DNA from: Beijerinckia sp. 28-YEA-48
GTDB lineage: Bacteria; Pseudomonadota; Alphaproteobacteria; Rhizobiales; Beijerinckiaceae
DNA: 64,000 nucleotides
Assembly (NCBI RefSeq): GCF_900104955.1
Contig: NZ_FNSI01000001.1
Location: forward strand, 1,150,001 to 1,214,000
Direction of reading: 5' to 3'
Shown here: piece after piece, positions 33,000 to 42,623 of the stretch
Layout of the letters: the number at the start of each line of letters is the position of its first letter
Position numbering within the stretch: position 1 is the stretch's first letter
Made by a program: the position numbers and the translations under genes
Notes under the pieces: generated by a model
Databases searched by the model: none
What the model was told of the DNA's origin: nothing
The model's input: only the letters and a program-made list of their open reading frames with translations

Positions 33000-34412
33000 T
33001 CAGCGTTGCGCAAAAAATTGCGCGCCAGCGCGTAGGAACCGGGTCGGATCGACCGGCTCGTCGTCGATCCGTACTTCGTAATGGAGATGAGCGCCGGTGG
33101 AACGACCGGTGGATCCGAGGCGGCCGACGACGGTGCCGGCGGTCAACTGCTGGCCTTCCGAAACCAAGATGGCCGACATATGGCCGTAGCGGGTGGAGAC
33201 TCCATGGCCATGGTCGATCTCGACCATATTGCCGTAGCCACCGTTCCAGCCAGCGGTGACGACTTTCCCGGCGGCGGTCGCCACCACCTGCGCGCCGTAG
33301 GGCTCGCGCAGATCGACGCCCGTATGCATGGCGGCACGGCCGAGAAACGGATCGGTGCGGGCCCCGAAGGGCGAGGTGACATCGGCGACGGATGACAACG
33401 GCCGACGCAGGGGAATGAAGGGCAGGGCCTGGCGCAGGCGCTGGGCGAGGATGATCTGATCTTGCTGGCGGATGACTTCGCGCTCGAACGGCGAGCCGTT
33501 GCTATCGCTCTTCAATGGCACGAAGGGACCACCGACCGCAGCTGGCTCACCAGCAGAGGCTTGGCGTGCCGGGGTGAAACGGTCGAGCGAGACACCGGCC
33601 GAAGCGAGAGCGGTGCGCAATTGCGCCGTCTTGCGCTGCGCCGTGACGGCGATCTGGTTGACCGAGCGGACCTGCAAATTTTCGACCCGGTCGAGCTTAG
33701 CGGTGATTTCAGCCAGATGCAGCGCCAGCGGCACGGCGCTGGAAGCATCGGAGGTTTTGCCTGAGCGCAAGGGCAGCGTCTCGGGCGTGGTGTCTTCGAC
33801 GATGGGTTCGGGCCGGGGTTTCTGCGGCGCGAGGGAGCGTTCGAGCGCTTTCAGCGCCGGCGCATCGCGGGTTTCGAGTGGCGCGAAAGCCGGCGCCTGA
33901 ACAAAGCCGCCACCGATCGCTTGGTTCGCTTGGCGGTTCTTTGCAGCCGGCCGGCCCATTGGCAGAGGCGTGCTGGTGTTTGCCTCAAGGCCAGCGCTAT
34001 CGGCGAGGCTGGCGACGACCACGGCGCGGGTTTCAAGCTGGGCCTGGCGGGCGACGAGTTCCTGTACCCGGTTCTCGATCGAATCCTGATCGAGCAATTG
34101 CCGTGAGGCGACCCGGTCGACATGGGTGCGCATGGCAGCCAAGCGATCCTCGTAGGCCGACTGCATCTCGGCCTGACGGGTCATCAGCGCCTGCAGCATG
34201 CGGTCATGAAAAAGGGAATAGGCGGCGCTGCCGATCGTCAGCAGGGCGACCAAGGGGACGACACCGCCGGCCAGGTACAACGCCCAAGGCCGGATCGCGA
34301 TGCATTTGATGTCGTCGCCGTGCGCCAGGGTAATAAAATAGCGGGAGGCGGGCCGGCGGCCTTTGGTCGTCTTTTGGCGGGAAGTCTTGAGGGAGGAAGC
34401 GCGCAAAGACAT
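33000..34412 (-). CDS. M23-family (LytM) peptidase, membrane-anchored
   Basis: A 470-residue envelope protein. One N-terminal helix (ALYLAGGVVPLVALLTIGSAAY, about 45-66) is followed by a charged coiled-coil stretch (about 75-125) and a disordered linker. A C-terminal LytM domain lies at about 355-465. The zinc/catalytic motifs HTGVDLR (HxxxD) and HLHYEVR (HxH) are both present, so the domain looks active as a peptidoglycan endopeptidase rather than a degenerate activator. ATG 34412 (GGAG upstream) is preferred to a TTG one codon earlier. It probably cleaves peptidoglycan cross-links or regulates amidases during division. Confidence 0.88.
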   Translation of the reverse strand: MSLRASSLKTSRQKTTKGRRPASRYFITLAHGDDIKCIAIRPWALYLAGGVVPLVALLTIGSAAYSLFHDRMLQALMTRQAEMQSAYEDRLAAMRTHVDRVASRQLLDQDSIENRVQELVARQAQLETRAVVVASLADSAGLEANTSTPLPMGRPAAKNRQANQAIGGGFVQAPAFAPLETRDAPALKALERSLAPQKPRPEPIVEDTTPETLPLRSGKTSDASSAVPLALHLAEITAKLDRVENLQVRSVNQIAVTAQRKTAQLRTALASAGVSLDRFTPARQASAGEPAAVGGPFVPLKSDSNGSPFEREVIRQQDQIILAQRLRQALPFIPLRRPLSSVADVTSPFGARTDPFLGRAAMHTGVDLREPYGAQVVATAAGKVVTAGWNGGYGNMVEIDHGHGVSTRYGHMSAILVSEGQQLTAGTVVGRLGSTGRSTGAHLHYEVRIDDEPVDPTRFLRAGAQFFAQR

Positions 34413-34557
34413 CAACCGAACTCCGGCGCCGCATCGAGGCGCAATCAGCAGGTTGATTAGATATTGTTAGGGTTAATTTTTGAGAAACGAGCCTAAAACA
34501 AGGGATTAGCCGTAGCGTTTTGCAGTTCGCAAAGACGCCTCCAAATAGAAGCCTAGG

Positions 34558-35112
34558 CTAGGCCGCCAGGTGGGTGATCAGGATATTGCTGCCGATGGCG
34601 ATCAGGCCGAGGCCACCGAACCGTTCGGCCCAGGCGCCGGCGCGCCGGCCGATTTCGCGGCCGAGATGCAGCCCGATCCAGGCCATGGCGAAGGTGACGA
34701 AGCCGATGGCCAGCAACGTCATGGCGATATCGGTCTCGACCAAAGCCAAGGTGACGCCGACGGCGGTGGCATCGACGCTGGTGCCGAGAGCCGTCGCGAA
34801 CACGGCGGCGACTGACAAAGGCATGGCGACGCCGGTGGGCGTGTCCGTTTTGAAGCTCATCCAGATCATGCGCACGCCGAGGAAGCCGAGGATGGCGAAG
34901 GCGATCCAATGGTCGACGCTCTCGATCGCACCGGCGAAGTGGCGGCCGAGCAGATAGCCGATCAGCGGCATCACCGCCTCGAGCAGGCCGAAGCTGGCGG
35001 CGATGGTGGTGGTGCGCACGATCGACATGCGTGGCGCCCGAGCGCCATTGGCGATCGAGACCGCGAAAGCGTCGGACGACAGGCTGAAAGCAAGGAGGGC
35101 TGTCTGCAACAT
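34558..35112 (-). CDS. mntP: manganese efflux pump MntP-like
   Basis: A 184-residue six-helix membrane protein. The N-terminus LQTALLAFSLSSDAFAVSIANG and the repeat ALGTSVDATAVGVTLA contain the paired acidic helix motifs (SxDAFAxS, TSxDA) of MntP/YebN, which exports Mn2+. ATG 35112 aligns with the family start; an in-frame start at 35151 would add 13 atypical residues. No yybP-ykoY-type manganese riboswitch was recognised upstream. It lies downstream of the peroxiredoxin gene on the same strand, 119 bp away, with a weak 5-bp hairpin at 35187-35200 between them. Confidence 0.87.
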   Translation of the reverse strand: MLQTALLAFSLSSDAFAVSIANGARAPRMSIVRTTTIAASFGLLEAVMPLIGYLLGRHFAGAIESVDHWIAFAILGFLGVRMIWMSFKTDTPTGVAMPLSVAAVFATALGTSVDATAVGVTLALVETDIAMTLLAIGFVTFAMAWIGLHLGREIGRRAGAWAERFGGLGLIAIGSNILITHLAA

Positions 35113-35231
35113 GATGCGGCGAGCTGTAAATCTCGAACGCAAAATAAGCAAGTAAAAACAATTAGATGAAGTGCTTACTGCATGTTGTAGCTGCGGCTAC
35201 GCATTGGTGCCAAGTCTGACAAACACCCGTC

Positions 35232-35705
35232 TCAGGCGAGTGCTTTGGCAGCGGTTAGGACCTCCTTGGCGTGGCCGTCTACCTTCACTTTCCGCCAGAT
35301 ACGGGCGATCTTGCCCTTACTATCAATCAAAAAGGTCGAGCGTTCGACGCCCATATATTTGCGGCCGTACATGCTCTTTTCCGTCCACACGCCATAGGCT
35401 TCGAGCATGGTCTTGTCCTCATTGGACAGGAGCGCAATGCTGAGGTCGTGTTTGGTTTTGAACTTGTCGTGGCTTTTCACCGAATCGGGCGACACGCCGA
35501 ACACCTCGGCTCCGGCTTTGGTGAAGTCCTTCTTCAGGCCGGAAAAATCGATCGCCTCGCGGGTACAGCCGCTGGTGTCGTCCTTGGGGTAGAAATAAAG
35601 CACGATTTTCTTGCCCGCGAGTGACTTGAGCGAGACCTTGCCGTCGCCGTCGCTGGACAGGTTGAAAGCGGGCGCTTTGTCACCCTCCTGTAATGCTGCT
35701 GTCAT
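35232..35705 (-). CDS. bcp: thiol peroxidase, bacterioferritin comigratory protein family (BCP/PrxQ)
   Basis: A 157-residue peroxiredoxin that reduces peroxides. The peroxidatic Cys is in YFYPKDDTSGCTREA (about residue 47). The usual resolving Cys five residues later is Ile here, and no other cysteine occurs in the protein, so it is a one-Cys PrxQ that must be regenerated by an external thiol. The remaining core, including VFGVSPDSVKSHDKF and GVERSTFLID, fits the family. ATG 35705 is preceded by AAAGGATGG. Confidence 0.93.
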   Translation of the reverse strand: MTAALQEGDKAPAFNLSSDGDGKVSLKSLAGKKIVLYFYPKDDTSGCTREAIDFSGLKKDFTKAGAEVFGVSPDSVKSHDKFKTKHDLSIALLSNEDKTMLEAYGVWTEKSMYGRKYMGVERSTFLIDSKGKIARIWRKVKVDGHAKEVLTAAKALA

Positions 35706-35856
35706 TTCGCCATCCTTTCGCTCAACTGACTCTCCAGATGGACGAAGCTAGCGAACCCCTTCTGTCAGGTCCATGCAAGACGAGTGGGAATAAGGTTCGA
35801 ATCGTGGCGAATTCCTTTATGTTTGCAGTGTCCCGCAACCGAGAGATGCGATCCTA

Positions 35857-38800
35857 TTGTCTGACCAGGTGAACCCCGCCGCGATCTGCGACGTCGCACC
35901 TGCGCCGACGAGGATCTGCGCCCGGCCGAGTTTTGCCCGGCGCTGCGCCTTGTTTTGCGCCGGCACGGTCTCGCTGATCGCGATCCTCTGCCTGGGCGCC
36001 GGCGGCTATCTGTACTGGCGCCTCAGCCAGGGGCCGATCCATGTGGAATGGCTGTCGACGCGCATTCAAGACGAGCTCAATGCCCGCTTGCCCAGCGGCT
36101 ATGCGGTTCAGCTCGGCCATACGGTCATCGAGAGCACCGACAATGGACCGGTTCTGTCCATCGATGGTTTGGAATTGCGCGGCCCGGACGGTGGCCTGGC
36201 GGTGACCGCACCGCGCGCCACCGTGTCGATCGACCCACTGCGGCTCGCTGGCGGCGAGGCGCGACCGCGCCGTCTCAATCTCTACGATCTCAATATGCGG
36301 CTCATCGTTCTTGAAGACGGCATGGTGGCGCTGTCGGCGGGCGAGAAAGAGATCATGCTGCCAAAGCCCGCGGCCATGGACGATCCGGCGCTGACGACGC
36401 CGCAGGCGCGTCTGGTGTCCGTCGTCGCCCATATCATCGCGGCGGCCACCGCCGGGGCCTCGCCGCTGGGCGATCTGGAGCATGCCGGCCTCATCGGCGG
36501 TCATCTGGTCTTCGAAGACCAGCGCACCGGCGTGAAGAATCGATTCAACAACCTGTCCTTGTCCTTTGATAAATCGAACGAAGGCGCCGATCTGCAAGTC
36601 ACGGCCGATGACGGTCCGCGGCAGCGCGAGGTGCGTATCAAGGCGGCGGGGTTTAGCGGCGATGGGGCCGATGGCGCTGCCCGCCTCGACATGTCGATGC
36701 GCGATCTCTCGCTCGACGACTTGGCGCTTCTGTCGGGTCGGCGTGAGCTGCCGTTTGATTTCGACATGCCGGTTTCTGGCAATGCCCGTTTCGCCATCGG
36801 CAAGGATGGGGCGCTCTATGTGGCGCAGGGCGACTATACGATCGGCGAGGGTCTCTTCGTCTTCCGCCATCCCGATCACGAACCGATGGCGGTGCGCGCG
36901 GTCAACGGCTCTTTCGCCTGGCAGCCGGATCGTCAGGTTTTCGATCTCACCGGCACGCGCTTTTTGGGCGGCGGCACGGACCTGGGTTTTTCCGGAACGA
37001 TCGTTCCGCCGGCGCCGAACGAGGATGCCTGGCACGTCAATATCGATATCGCCCCTGGCCAGTTTGGGCCGGAACGGCCGAAGGAGACCGATATCGTCAT
37101 CGAGCGTGGCGAGCTGGCGGTCACCGTCAATCCGGTGGCGCAGACGTGGTCGCTTGATCAACTGAATGTCGCCGGGCCGGCTCTGTCGATGAAGCTCAGC
37201 GCCCAGGGCAGCTGGCGTGAGGGCGAGAACCGGCTGGCGCTGTCAGCCGACGTGCAGAAGACGCCGGTGCGCACGGTGATGCGGCTGTGGCCGACCTTCG
37301 CCGCGCCGGAAACACGCGCGTTCCTCCTGCAACATCTGCTCGGCGGTCAGCTCGATACCGGTTCCGTGCGCATCGATCTCGATCCCGATGCCATGGCGGC
37401 GTTGCGCAACGCGCATCCCGTGCCGGAGCAGGCCTTGAACATCGAGTTCAATGTCTCCGACGGCGTGTTCGACTATTTGCCCGGTGCGCCGCCGCTGTCG
37501 CGCCTGGTCGGCAGCGGCCAAGTCTCTGGCAAGAGCACCCAGTTCACGGCGAGCCAGGGGCAAATCGATCTGGCGCAAGGGCGCAAACTCTCGCTCGTTT
37601 CAGCGAAATTCGAGATTCCAGATCAGACCAAGTGGATATTCCCGGCGTCGGTCAACGTGCAATACACGGGCACCGTCGATGCCATTATGGATTTCGTTTC
37701 GCGCGATGCGCTGAAATCCTATGGCGCCGTGCCGATCGATCCGAGCACGATCAAGGGGCAGGTCGATGGCCGCGCGGTGATCGACCTGACCCTTGGGCAC
37801 GAGGCGCCGGGCCGTGACCCCAATATTCGTTTCTCGCAACAGGTCAGCAATCTGACCATCGAGAAATTCGTCGGCAAGGAGCGGCTGGATCAAGGGACGC
37901 TCACTGTCGCTGGCGACAGCAAGGGCATGACGGCCTCGGGGCAGGGCCGTCTCTTTGGCACCACCGCGAAGATCGACATGCGGCAAGCCAACCATGGTCC
38001 GGCGGAGGCGGCGGTCTCCTTCGTGCTCGACGATGCCGCGCGCGCCAAGCAGGGCTGGGCCAGCGATGCTTATTTGTCGGGACCGATGGGCGTTCGACTG
38101 ACGGCGCTTCTTGGTCAAAGCGACAAGCAGCGCGGCACGGTCGAACTCGATTTGCAGAAGACGGCGATCAACTTGCCGATCCCTGGCGTCGGCAAGCCGG
38201 CGGGCCGCGCCTCGAAGGCGACATTCACGCTGACCGGCGACCAGGATAAGATCCAGTTGCAACAGCTCGCCTTCGATGGCGGGACGTTCTCAGCGCAGGG
38301 ACAGATCGATCTCGATGGTGGCGGTGGCTTCCAGAGCGCCCGCCTGAGCCAGATCAAACTCTCGCCCGGCGATGACATGCGCGCCGATATCCAGCTTAGC
38401 GACGACGGACTTAAGATCGTCGCGCGCGGCAATGTCTTCGATGCGCGCCCGCTGTTGCAGCAAGCCAATGAGGGGCAGGGGCGTAGCAATGGCGGCGTCG
38501 ATCTCGATCTCAAGTCGGCGCTGGTGACAGGTTATAATGGTCAGTCCCTGGCCAATGTGGATTTGCGCTTGATCCGCAAGGGCACGACCTTGCGCGATAT
38601 CAAGATGACGGCGCGTTCCGGCCGTGCGCCAGTGACCGTCGGCCTGACGCGCGACGACGGCCAGCCGCAGGTGACGGTGCGGGCCGGCGACGGTGGCGCG
38701 CTGCTGTCTTTCTTCGACTATTACAAGCGCATGGAAGGCGGCCAGCTTGTGCTGGTCACGCAAGGGTTTGGCGAGGATGTGAGCGGCGTGCTCTCGGTGC

Positions 38801-39336
38801 GCGATTTCACTTTGCGCAACGAGCCGGCGCTCGGCCGTCTGTTGCAGGAGGGCGTGCCGCAGCGGGCCGACGAACGGGCGGCGCAGCTTGATCCGAGTGC
38901 CGTCGCCTTCAATCGTCTCGGCGTTACCTTCCATAAGGTCGATGGCCGTCTGGATATCCGGGATGCGATCATCAATGGTCCGTCGATCGGCATGACCCTG
39001 GAAGGCTCGATCGATTATCCCCGCAATCGCGTCAATATGAACGGCACATTCGTGCCGGCCTATGGCGTCAATAATCTCTTCGCGAAAGTGCCGTTGTTCG
39101 GCCCGCTGCTGGGCGGTGGCACGAACGAAGGTCTGTTCGGCGTCAACTTTCGCGTGTCGGGGCTGGCGAGCGCGCCAACCTTGAACATCAACCCGCTCTC
39201 GGCCATCGCGCCTGGCTTCATCCGCAAGATTTTCGGCGCCATCGATGCCTCGCAGACGCCATCGCCGCCGGCTCCGATGCCACAGCAGCGTCAACGCCAG
39301 CCGTCGATGCCGATGTCGATCACGCCAGGGCAGTAA
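35857..39336 (+). CDS. AsmA-like/YhdP-type bridge protein (DUF3971 and AsmA C-terminal domains)
   Basis: A 1159-residue envelope protein with one N-terminal membrane helix (CAGTVSLIAILCLGAGGYLY, about 34-53) and a very long, repetitive beta-rich periplasmic region. The C-terminus (FDYYKRMEGGQLVLVTQGFG at about 952-971, then NGPSIGMTLEGSIDYPRNRV and FRVSGLASAPTLNINPLS) is the conserved AsmA-like end. Such RBG/VPS13-like proteins are thought to carry phospholipids from inner to outer membrane. The start is TTG (35857) with GAGAG upstream; the first ATG lies far inside the protein. It is intact with no frameshifts. Its normal neighbours are the peroxiredoxin and tyrS, but here another gene intervenes. 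Confidence 0.87.
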   Translation: MSDQVNPAAICDVAPAPTRICARPSFARRCALFCAGTVSLIAILCLGAGGYLYWRLSQGPIHVEWLSTRIQDELNARLPSGYAVQLGHTVIESTDNGPVLSIDGLELRGPDGGLAVTAPRATVSIDPLRLAGGEARPRRLNLYDLNMRLIVLEDGMVALSAGEKEIMLPKPAAMDDPALTTPQARLVSVVAHIIAAATAGASPLGDLEHAGLIGGHLVFEDQRTGVKNRFNNLSLSFDKSNEGADLQVTADDGPRQREVRIKAAGFSGDGADGAARLDMSMRDLSLDDLALLSGRRELPFDFDMPVSGNARFAIGKDGALYVAQGDYTIGEGLFVFRHPDHEPMAVRAVNGSFAWQPDRQVFDLTGTRFLGGGTDLGFSGTIVPPAPNEDAWHVNIDIAPGQFGPERPKETDIVIERGELAVTVNPVAQTWSLDQLNVAGPALSMKLSAQGSWREGENRLALSADVQKTPVRTVMRLWPTFAAPETRAFLLQHLLGGQLDTGSVRIDLDPDAMAALRNAHPVPEQALNIEFNVSDGVFDYLPGAPPLSRLVGSGQVSGKSTQFTASQGQIDLAQGRKLSLVSAKFEIPDQTKWIFPASVNVQYTGTVDAIMDFVSRDALKSYGAVPIDPSTIKGQVDGRAVIDLTLGHEAPGRDPNIRFSQQVSNLTIEKFVGKERLDQGTLTVAGDSKGMTASGQGRLFGTTAKIDMRQANHGPAEAAVSFVLDDAARAKQGWASDAYLSGPMGVRLTALLGQSDKQRGTVELDLQKTAINLPIPGVGKPAGRASKATFTLTGDQDKIQLQQLAFDGGTFSAQGQIDLDGGGGFQSARLSQIKLSPGDDMRADIQLSDDGLKIVARGNVFDARPLLQQANEGQGRSNGGVDLDLKSALVTGYNGQSLANVDLRLIRKGTTLRDIKMTARSGRAPVTVGLTRDDGQPQVTVRAGDGGALLSFFDYYKRMEGGQLVLVTQGFGEDVSGVLSVRDFTLRNEPALGRLLQEGVPQRADERAAQLDPSAVAFNRLGVTFHKVDGRLDIRDAIINGPSIGMTLEGSIDYPRNRVNMNGTFVPAYGVNNLFAKVPLFGPLLGGGTNEGLFGVNFRVSGLASAPTLNINPLSAIAPGFIRKIFGAIDASQTPSPPAPMPQQRQRQPSMPMSITPGQ

Positions 39337-39524
39337 GAGCTTATTCCGGGTACAGCAAGAAGCGTTCTGATTTTGCCGTGTCGATAGGATCATCGTCTAT
39401 ACGACGTCCATGCTGGTCGACGCGCGAACGCAACCTCGTCGTGAGTGCGTATTGCGCTTAGTAACGAGCAGGGAGCTTAGTCTGCAAATGTGTTCGTGAG
39501 GTCTGATTACGGATTCCGAACTGC

Positions 39525-41039
39525 TTAGTGTTTTAGATCGCTAGGGGGGGGCGCCTCAAGGTCATTCGATAATTTCTGTTCGTTGGTGTTTGGAGTGTTC
39601 GCGATTAGAGCGCTTGCCCCTCGTGCAGTCACTGTCGAGTTGTCTTGCGATAGATCCTCACCGTAGATTTTAGAAAACGCGCCTGAGAATTTGGAATCGT
39701 CCCGAACCCAAGAGAATACCGGCCACTCTCGGTAACATTCTTTTTTAAGAGAATCGCTCGCCGCAATTCGAGGCATCAATTTTACGACTCCGTCCACGTC
39801 TTCCTTCAGTGAAAGCACACAGATTTGGAAGTCATCGGTTGCTGCACTCCAATCGGTTTGCTCAATTAGGTTGCTAGCCTTCTCTGTCTCTTCTAGATTT
39901 TTATATGCATTCGCAAGGTTGATAGTAAACATTTTTAGTAAGCGATCATTTATTGGTGCTTTTGATTTTACGATAGCGAATTCGATAAGTCTTGAGCTAA
40001 GTCTGTATCTTCTCTTTGTGATCAGTTCGTATGTAATATTATTTAGTTCTTCGTATGCTTTTGTGATCTCGTTTTTGAAATTTTGCTTCCAAAGTAAGCA
40101 GATTAATTCGATGCCAATTTCGATTAGTGTGTCTGCCGATCTATTTAGATAATTTGGGGTTAATTCCAGCTTATCGCCAATTTTCATGTCGGCGGTTGTA
40201 AAGTTGCTTTTTTGACAATTTGAAAGATACGTGGCGTTGATTAGAAGGTCTCCATGCGCAACTAAGTTGCGACGTTCAAATATTTCTACAAACTCTCCCC
40301 ATTTTTCGTGTTTTTCTTTCGGAAATGAGACGTTGAACGTGCGCTCAATATATTCAATCTGCTTTAGATGACTTTCACGCATTACGTTAGATACTTCGTC
40401 GTCGATCAGTCTGGTAATTACATCGTCGAACGAGTTCATTGACAGAATATCAGAAATTGCCATCTTTTTGTCTGAAGAGCGAAGTCTTTCAGGCAGAGCC
40501 ATGATCATAGTTTTGATTAGATCAACTATCAGAGAGTCGAATGTTGCGACTAAGCTGAGTAGAATAGCACCGGGTATCACGGCTTTTGCGGACGACATGT
40601 CTTGCAAGCGTTCTAGGTGTCGCATAACTTTAGACAAATCAGTATTGTAAATACCGAAAGTAGCGAATGAGCCATCATCGCTAATTTTCGCTGTTGTTTT
40701 CTCGATGTCGACTAGCATTTCTTTTTCAAGATATACTGTCTGTAGGATCGGGTAGATAGCTAATACGTTCGTCGTGATAGTTCTGTATCCAGATATTGAT
40801 ATCTGGAAACGGTGCATCAATTCGGAAAGTTGCTGCCATGGAAGCTTTTCATGTGATGCTTCGGTCTTATTTTCCGAGGAGTTTCCTATTTCTAATTTAT
40901 AGGAATCGTCCTGGACTTTTAGTTTCCATTGTTCTGTTTGCTCTAATGTCTTGCAAAAGATTGCGCCGCTATCGGGATCATCTTTTTTCGGTTTTGCAAA
41001 GCAAAGAAAGCCTACGTACTCCTCCTTAGATCCTGTCAT
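39525..41039 (-). CDS. AT-rich 504-residue protein of unknown function with a HEPN-like motif
   Basis: No known family can be named. The composition is visibly poorer in GC than both neighbours, with many AAT/ATT/TTT codons, so recent acquisition is likely. ATG 41039 has a strong RBS (GGAGGGGG), so it should be translated. The protein is soluble, mostly helical, with no signal peptide. The segment FERRNLVAHGD (near residues 258-268) contains R-N-L-V-A-H, the Rx4-6H pattern of HEPN ribonucleases in its R-N-x-x-A-H-G form. The C-terminal third (about 340-450) has a TPR-like feel (LANAYKNLEETEKASNLIEQ). One gene, no partner. An abortive-infection or RNA-processing role is inference only. Confidence 0.65.
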   Translation of the reverse strand: MTGSKEEYVGFLCFAKPKKDDPDSGAIFCKTLEQTEQWKLKVQDDSYKLEIGNSSENKTEASHEKLPWQQLSELMHRFQISISGYRTITTNVLAIYPILQTVYLEKEMLVDIEKTTAKISDDGSFATFGIYNTDLSKVMRHLERLQDMSSAKAVIPGAILLSLVATFDSLIVDLIKTMIMALPERLRSSDKKMAISDILSMNSFDDVITRLIDDEVSNVMRESHLKQIEYIERTFNVSFPKEKHEKWGEFVEIFERRNLVAHGDLLINATYLSNCQKSNFTTADMKIGDKLELTPNYLNRSADTLIEIGIELICLLWKQNFKNEITKAYEELNNITYELITKRRYRLSSRLIEFAIVKSKAPINDRLLKMFTINLANAYKNLEETEKASNLIEQTDWSAATDDFQICVLSLKEDVDGVVKLMPRIAASDSLKKECYREWPVFSWVRDDSKFSGAFSKIYGEDLSQDNSTVTARGASALIANTPNTNEQKLSNDLEAPPPSDLKH

Positions 41040-41267
41040 AAATCCCCCTCCCCAATGCTCTTAGGAGCAACAATTAGTATTACACACAGCACGTATATTG
41101 TGGCGGGGATGAAATACTAGGTCAATATTCTAATCGTTTTTCGCATGATAAACAGGTCGCGTTCCAACGCGTTATAGAGCCTCTTAAGCGAGAGAGGGGC
41201 TCGTTCACACTACTGCTGCGCTGGATAGCCGCGTCTAGGATTCGGCGCGGGTTATGACGTGAGAAGC

Positions 41268-42530
41268 CTACTCCGGCCGCAGCAGGATGTGCTTCTTCTT
41301 GCCAAGCGACAGTTTCACGGCGCCATTAACTAGATCGTCGCGCGTTAGCACAGCTCGCTCGTCGGTGACGACTTTATCGTTGACGCGCAGTCCCCCAGCC
41401 TTGATTTGTCGGCGTGCTTCGCCAGTTGTAGCTACAAGCCCTGCAGCGACATTGGCGGTCAGCACGCCGATGCCGGCGTCGAATTCGGCGGTGGTGACGG
41501 TGATCGTCGGCAGCGTGTCGGCGGCGACGCCTTCCTCAAAGGTTTTGCGTGCCGTTTCGGCCGCCTGTTCGGCGGCCTCGCGGCCATGCATCATCGCCGT
41601 CGCCTCATTGGCGAGCACTTTCTTGGCTTCGTTGATCTCGGCGCCGCCGAGCTTTTCGTAGCGGGCGATCTCGTCGAGCGGCAGGTCGGTGAACAGGCGC
41701 ATGAAGCGGCCGATGTCGCCGTCCTCCGTGTTGCGCCAGTACTGCCAGTAGTCATAGGGGCTGAGCATGTCGCCGTTGAGCCAGACGGCGCCTGACGCGG
41801 TCTTGCCCATTTTGGCGCCCGACGCGGTGGTCAATAGCGGCGCGGTGAGCGCGTAGAGCTGCGGCGTGCCCATGCGGCGGCCGAGATCGATGCCGGTGAC
41901 GATATTACCCCACTGGTCCGAGCCGCCCATTTGCAGGACGCAGCCATAGCGCCGGTTCAGCTCGACGAAGTCGTAGGCCTGCAGGCACATGTAGTTGAAT
42001 TCGATGAACGAGAGTTCCTGGTCGCGTTCGAGGCGCATGGCGACGGAATCCATCGACAGCATGCGGTTGACCGAGAAGTGCCGGCCGACATCGCGCAGGA
42101 AGTCGATGTAGTTGAGCGCCGTCAGCCATTCGGCATTGTCCGACATGTAAGCGTCGGTCTTGCCGTGGCCGAAGTTCAGGAAGCGCGCGAAGGTTTTGCC
42201 GATCTCCGCCTTGTTGGCGTCGATGGTCTCGACCGGCAGCAGTTTGCGGCTCTCGTCCTTGCCCGAGGGATCGCCGACGCGGGTGGTGCCACCGCCCATC
42301 AGCGGGATCGGCTTGCCGGCGCCGGTCTTCTGCAGCCAGTGCATCATCATCGTCGGCAGCAGATGGCCGATGTGCAGGGAGGGGGCGGTGCAGTCGTAGC
42401 CGACATAGGTGATCAGCTCGCCGGCCCGCGCCTTGTCGTCGACCCCGGCAAAATCCGAGCACTGGTGCACGTAGCCGCGCTCCAGGAGGACAGAGAGAAA
42501 ATCGGATTTCGGGCGGAATTCGGCGGACAT
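41268..42530 (-). CDS. tyrS: tyrosyl-tRNA synthetase
   Basis: A 420-residue class I synthetase charging tRNA-Tyr. The HIGH motif is in SLHIGHLLP (about 50-58) and KMSKS appears as KMGKT near residue 240. Tyrosine-recognition residues occur in VGYDCTAPS and [10 protein letters not shown]. An S4-like RNA-binding domain closes the protein ([20 protein letters not shown]). The length is typical. ATG 42530 follows AGAGG. It lies on the minus strand, 228 bp beyond the AT-rich gene. Confidence 0.96.
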   Translation of the reverse strand: MSAEFRPKSDFLSVLLERGYVHQCSDFAGVDDKARAGELITYVGYDCTAPSLHIGHLLPTMMMHWLQKTGAGKPIPLMGGGTTRVGDPSGKDESRKLLPVETIDANKAEIGKTFARFLNFGHGKTDAYMSDNAEWLTALNYIDFLRDVGRHFSVNRMLSMDSVAMRLERDQELSFIEFNYMCLQAYDFVELNRRYGCVLQMGGSDQWGNIVTGIDLGRRMGTPQLYALTAPLLTTASGAKMGKTASGAVWLNGDMLSPYDYWQYWRNTEDGDIGRFMRLFTDLPLDEIARYEKLGGAEINEAKKVLANEATAMMHGREAAEQAAETARKTFEEGVAADTLPTITVTTAEFDAGIGVLTANVAAGLVATTGEARRQIKAGGLRVNDKVVTDERAVLTRDDLVNGAVKLSLGKKKHILLRPE

Positions 42531-42623
42531 GGGAACCTCTTAGCGCGGCCTCTCGCAGGAATGGCGCGCGAATGCGGCGTGTTTAGGGGCCAAAAGGCCG
42601 GAGCGCAATGGTGTTGGTGCGCG

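Noticed and set aside
34413-35231. Manganese riboswitch upstream of mntP
   Set aside because: Only a weak 5-bp hairpin (35187-35200) is present; the conserved yybP-ykoY core was not seen.
39337-41267. tRNA or direct repeats as insertion site for the AT-rich gene
   Set aside because: No cloverleaf pattern and no clear direct repeat could be found in the flanks, and no integrase or transposase reading frame accompanies it.
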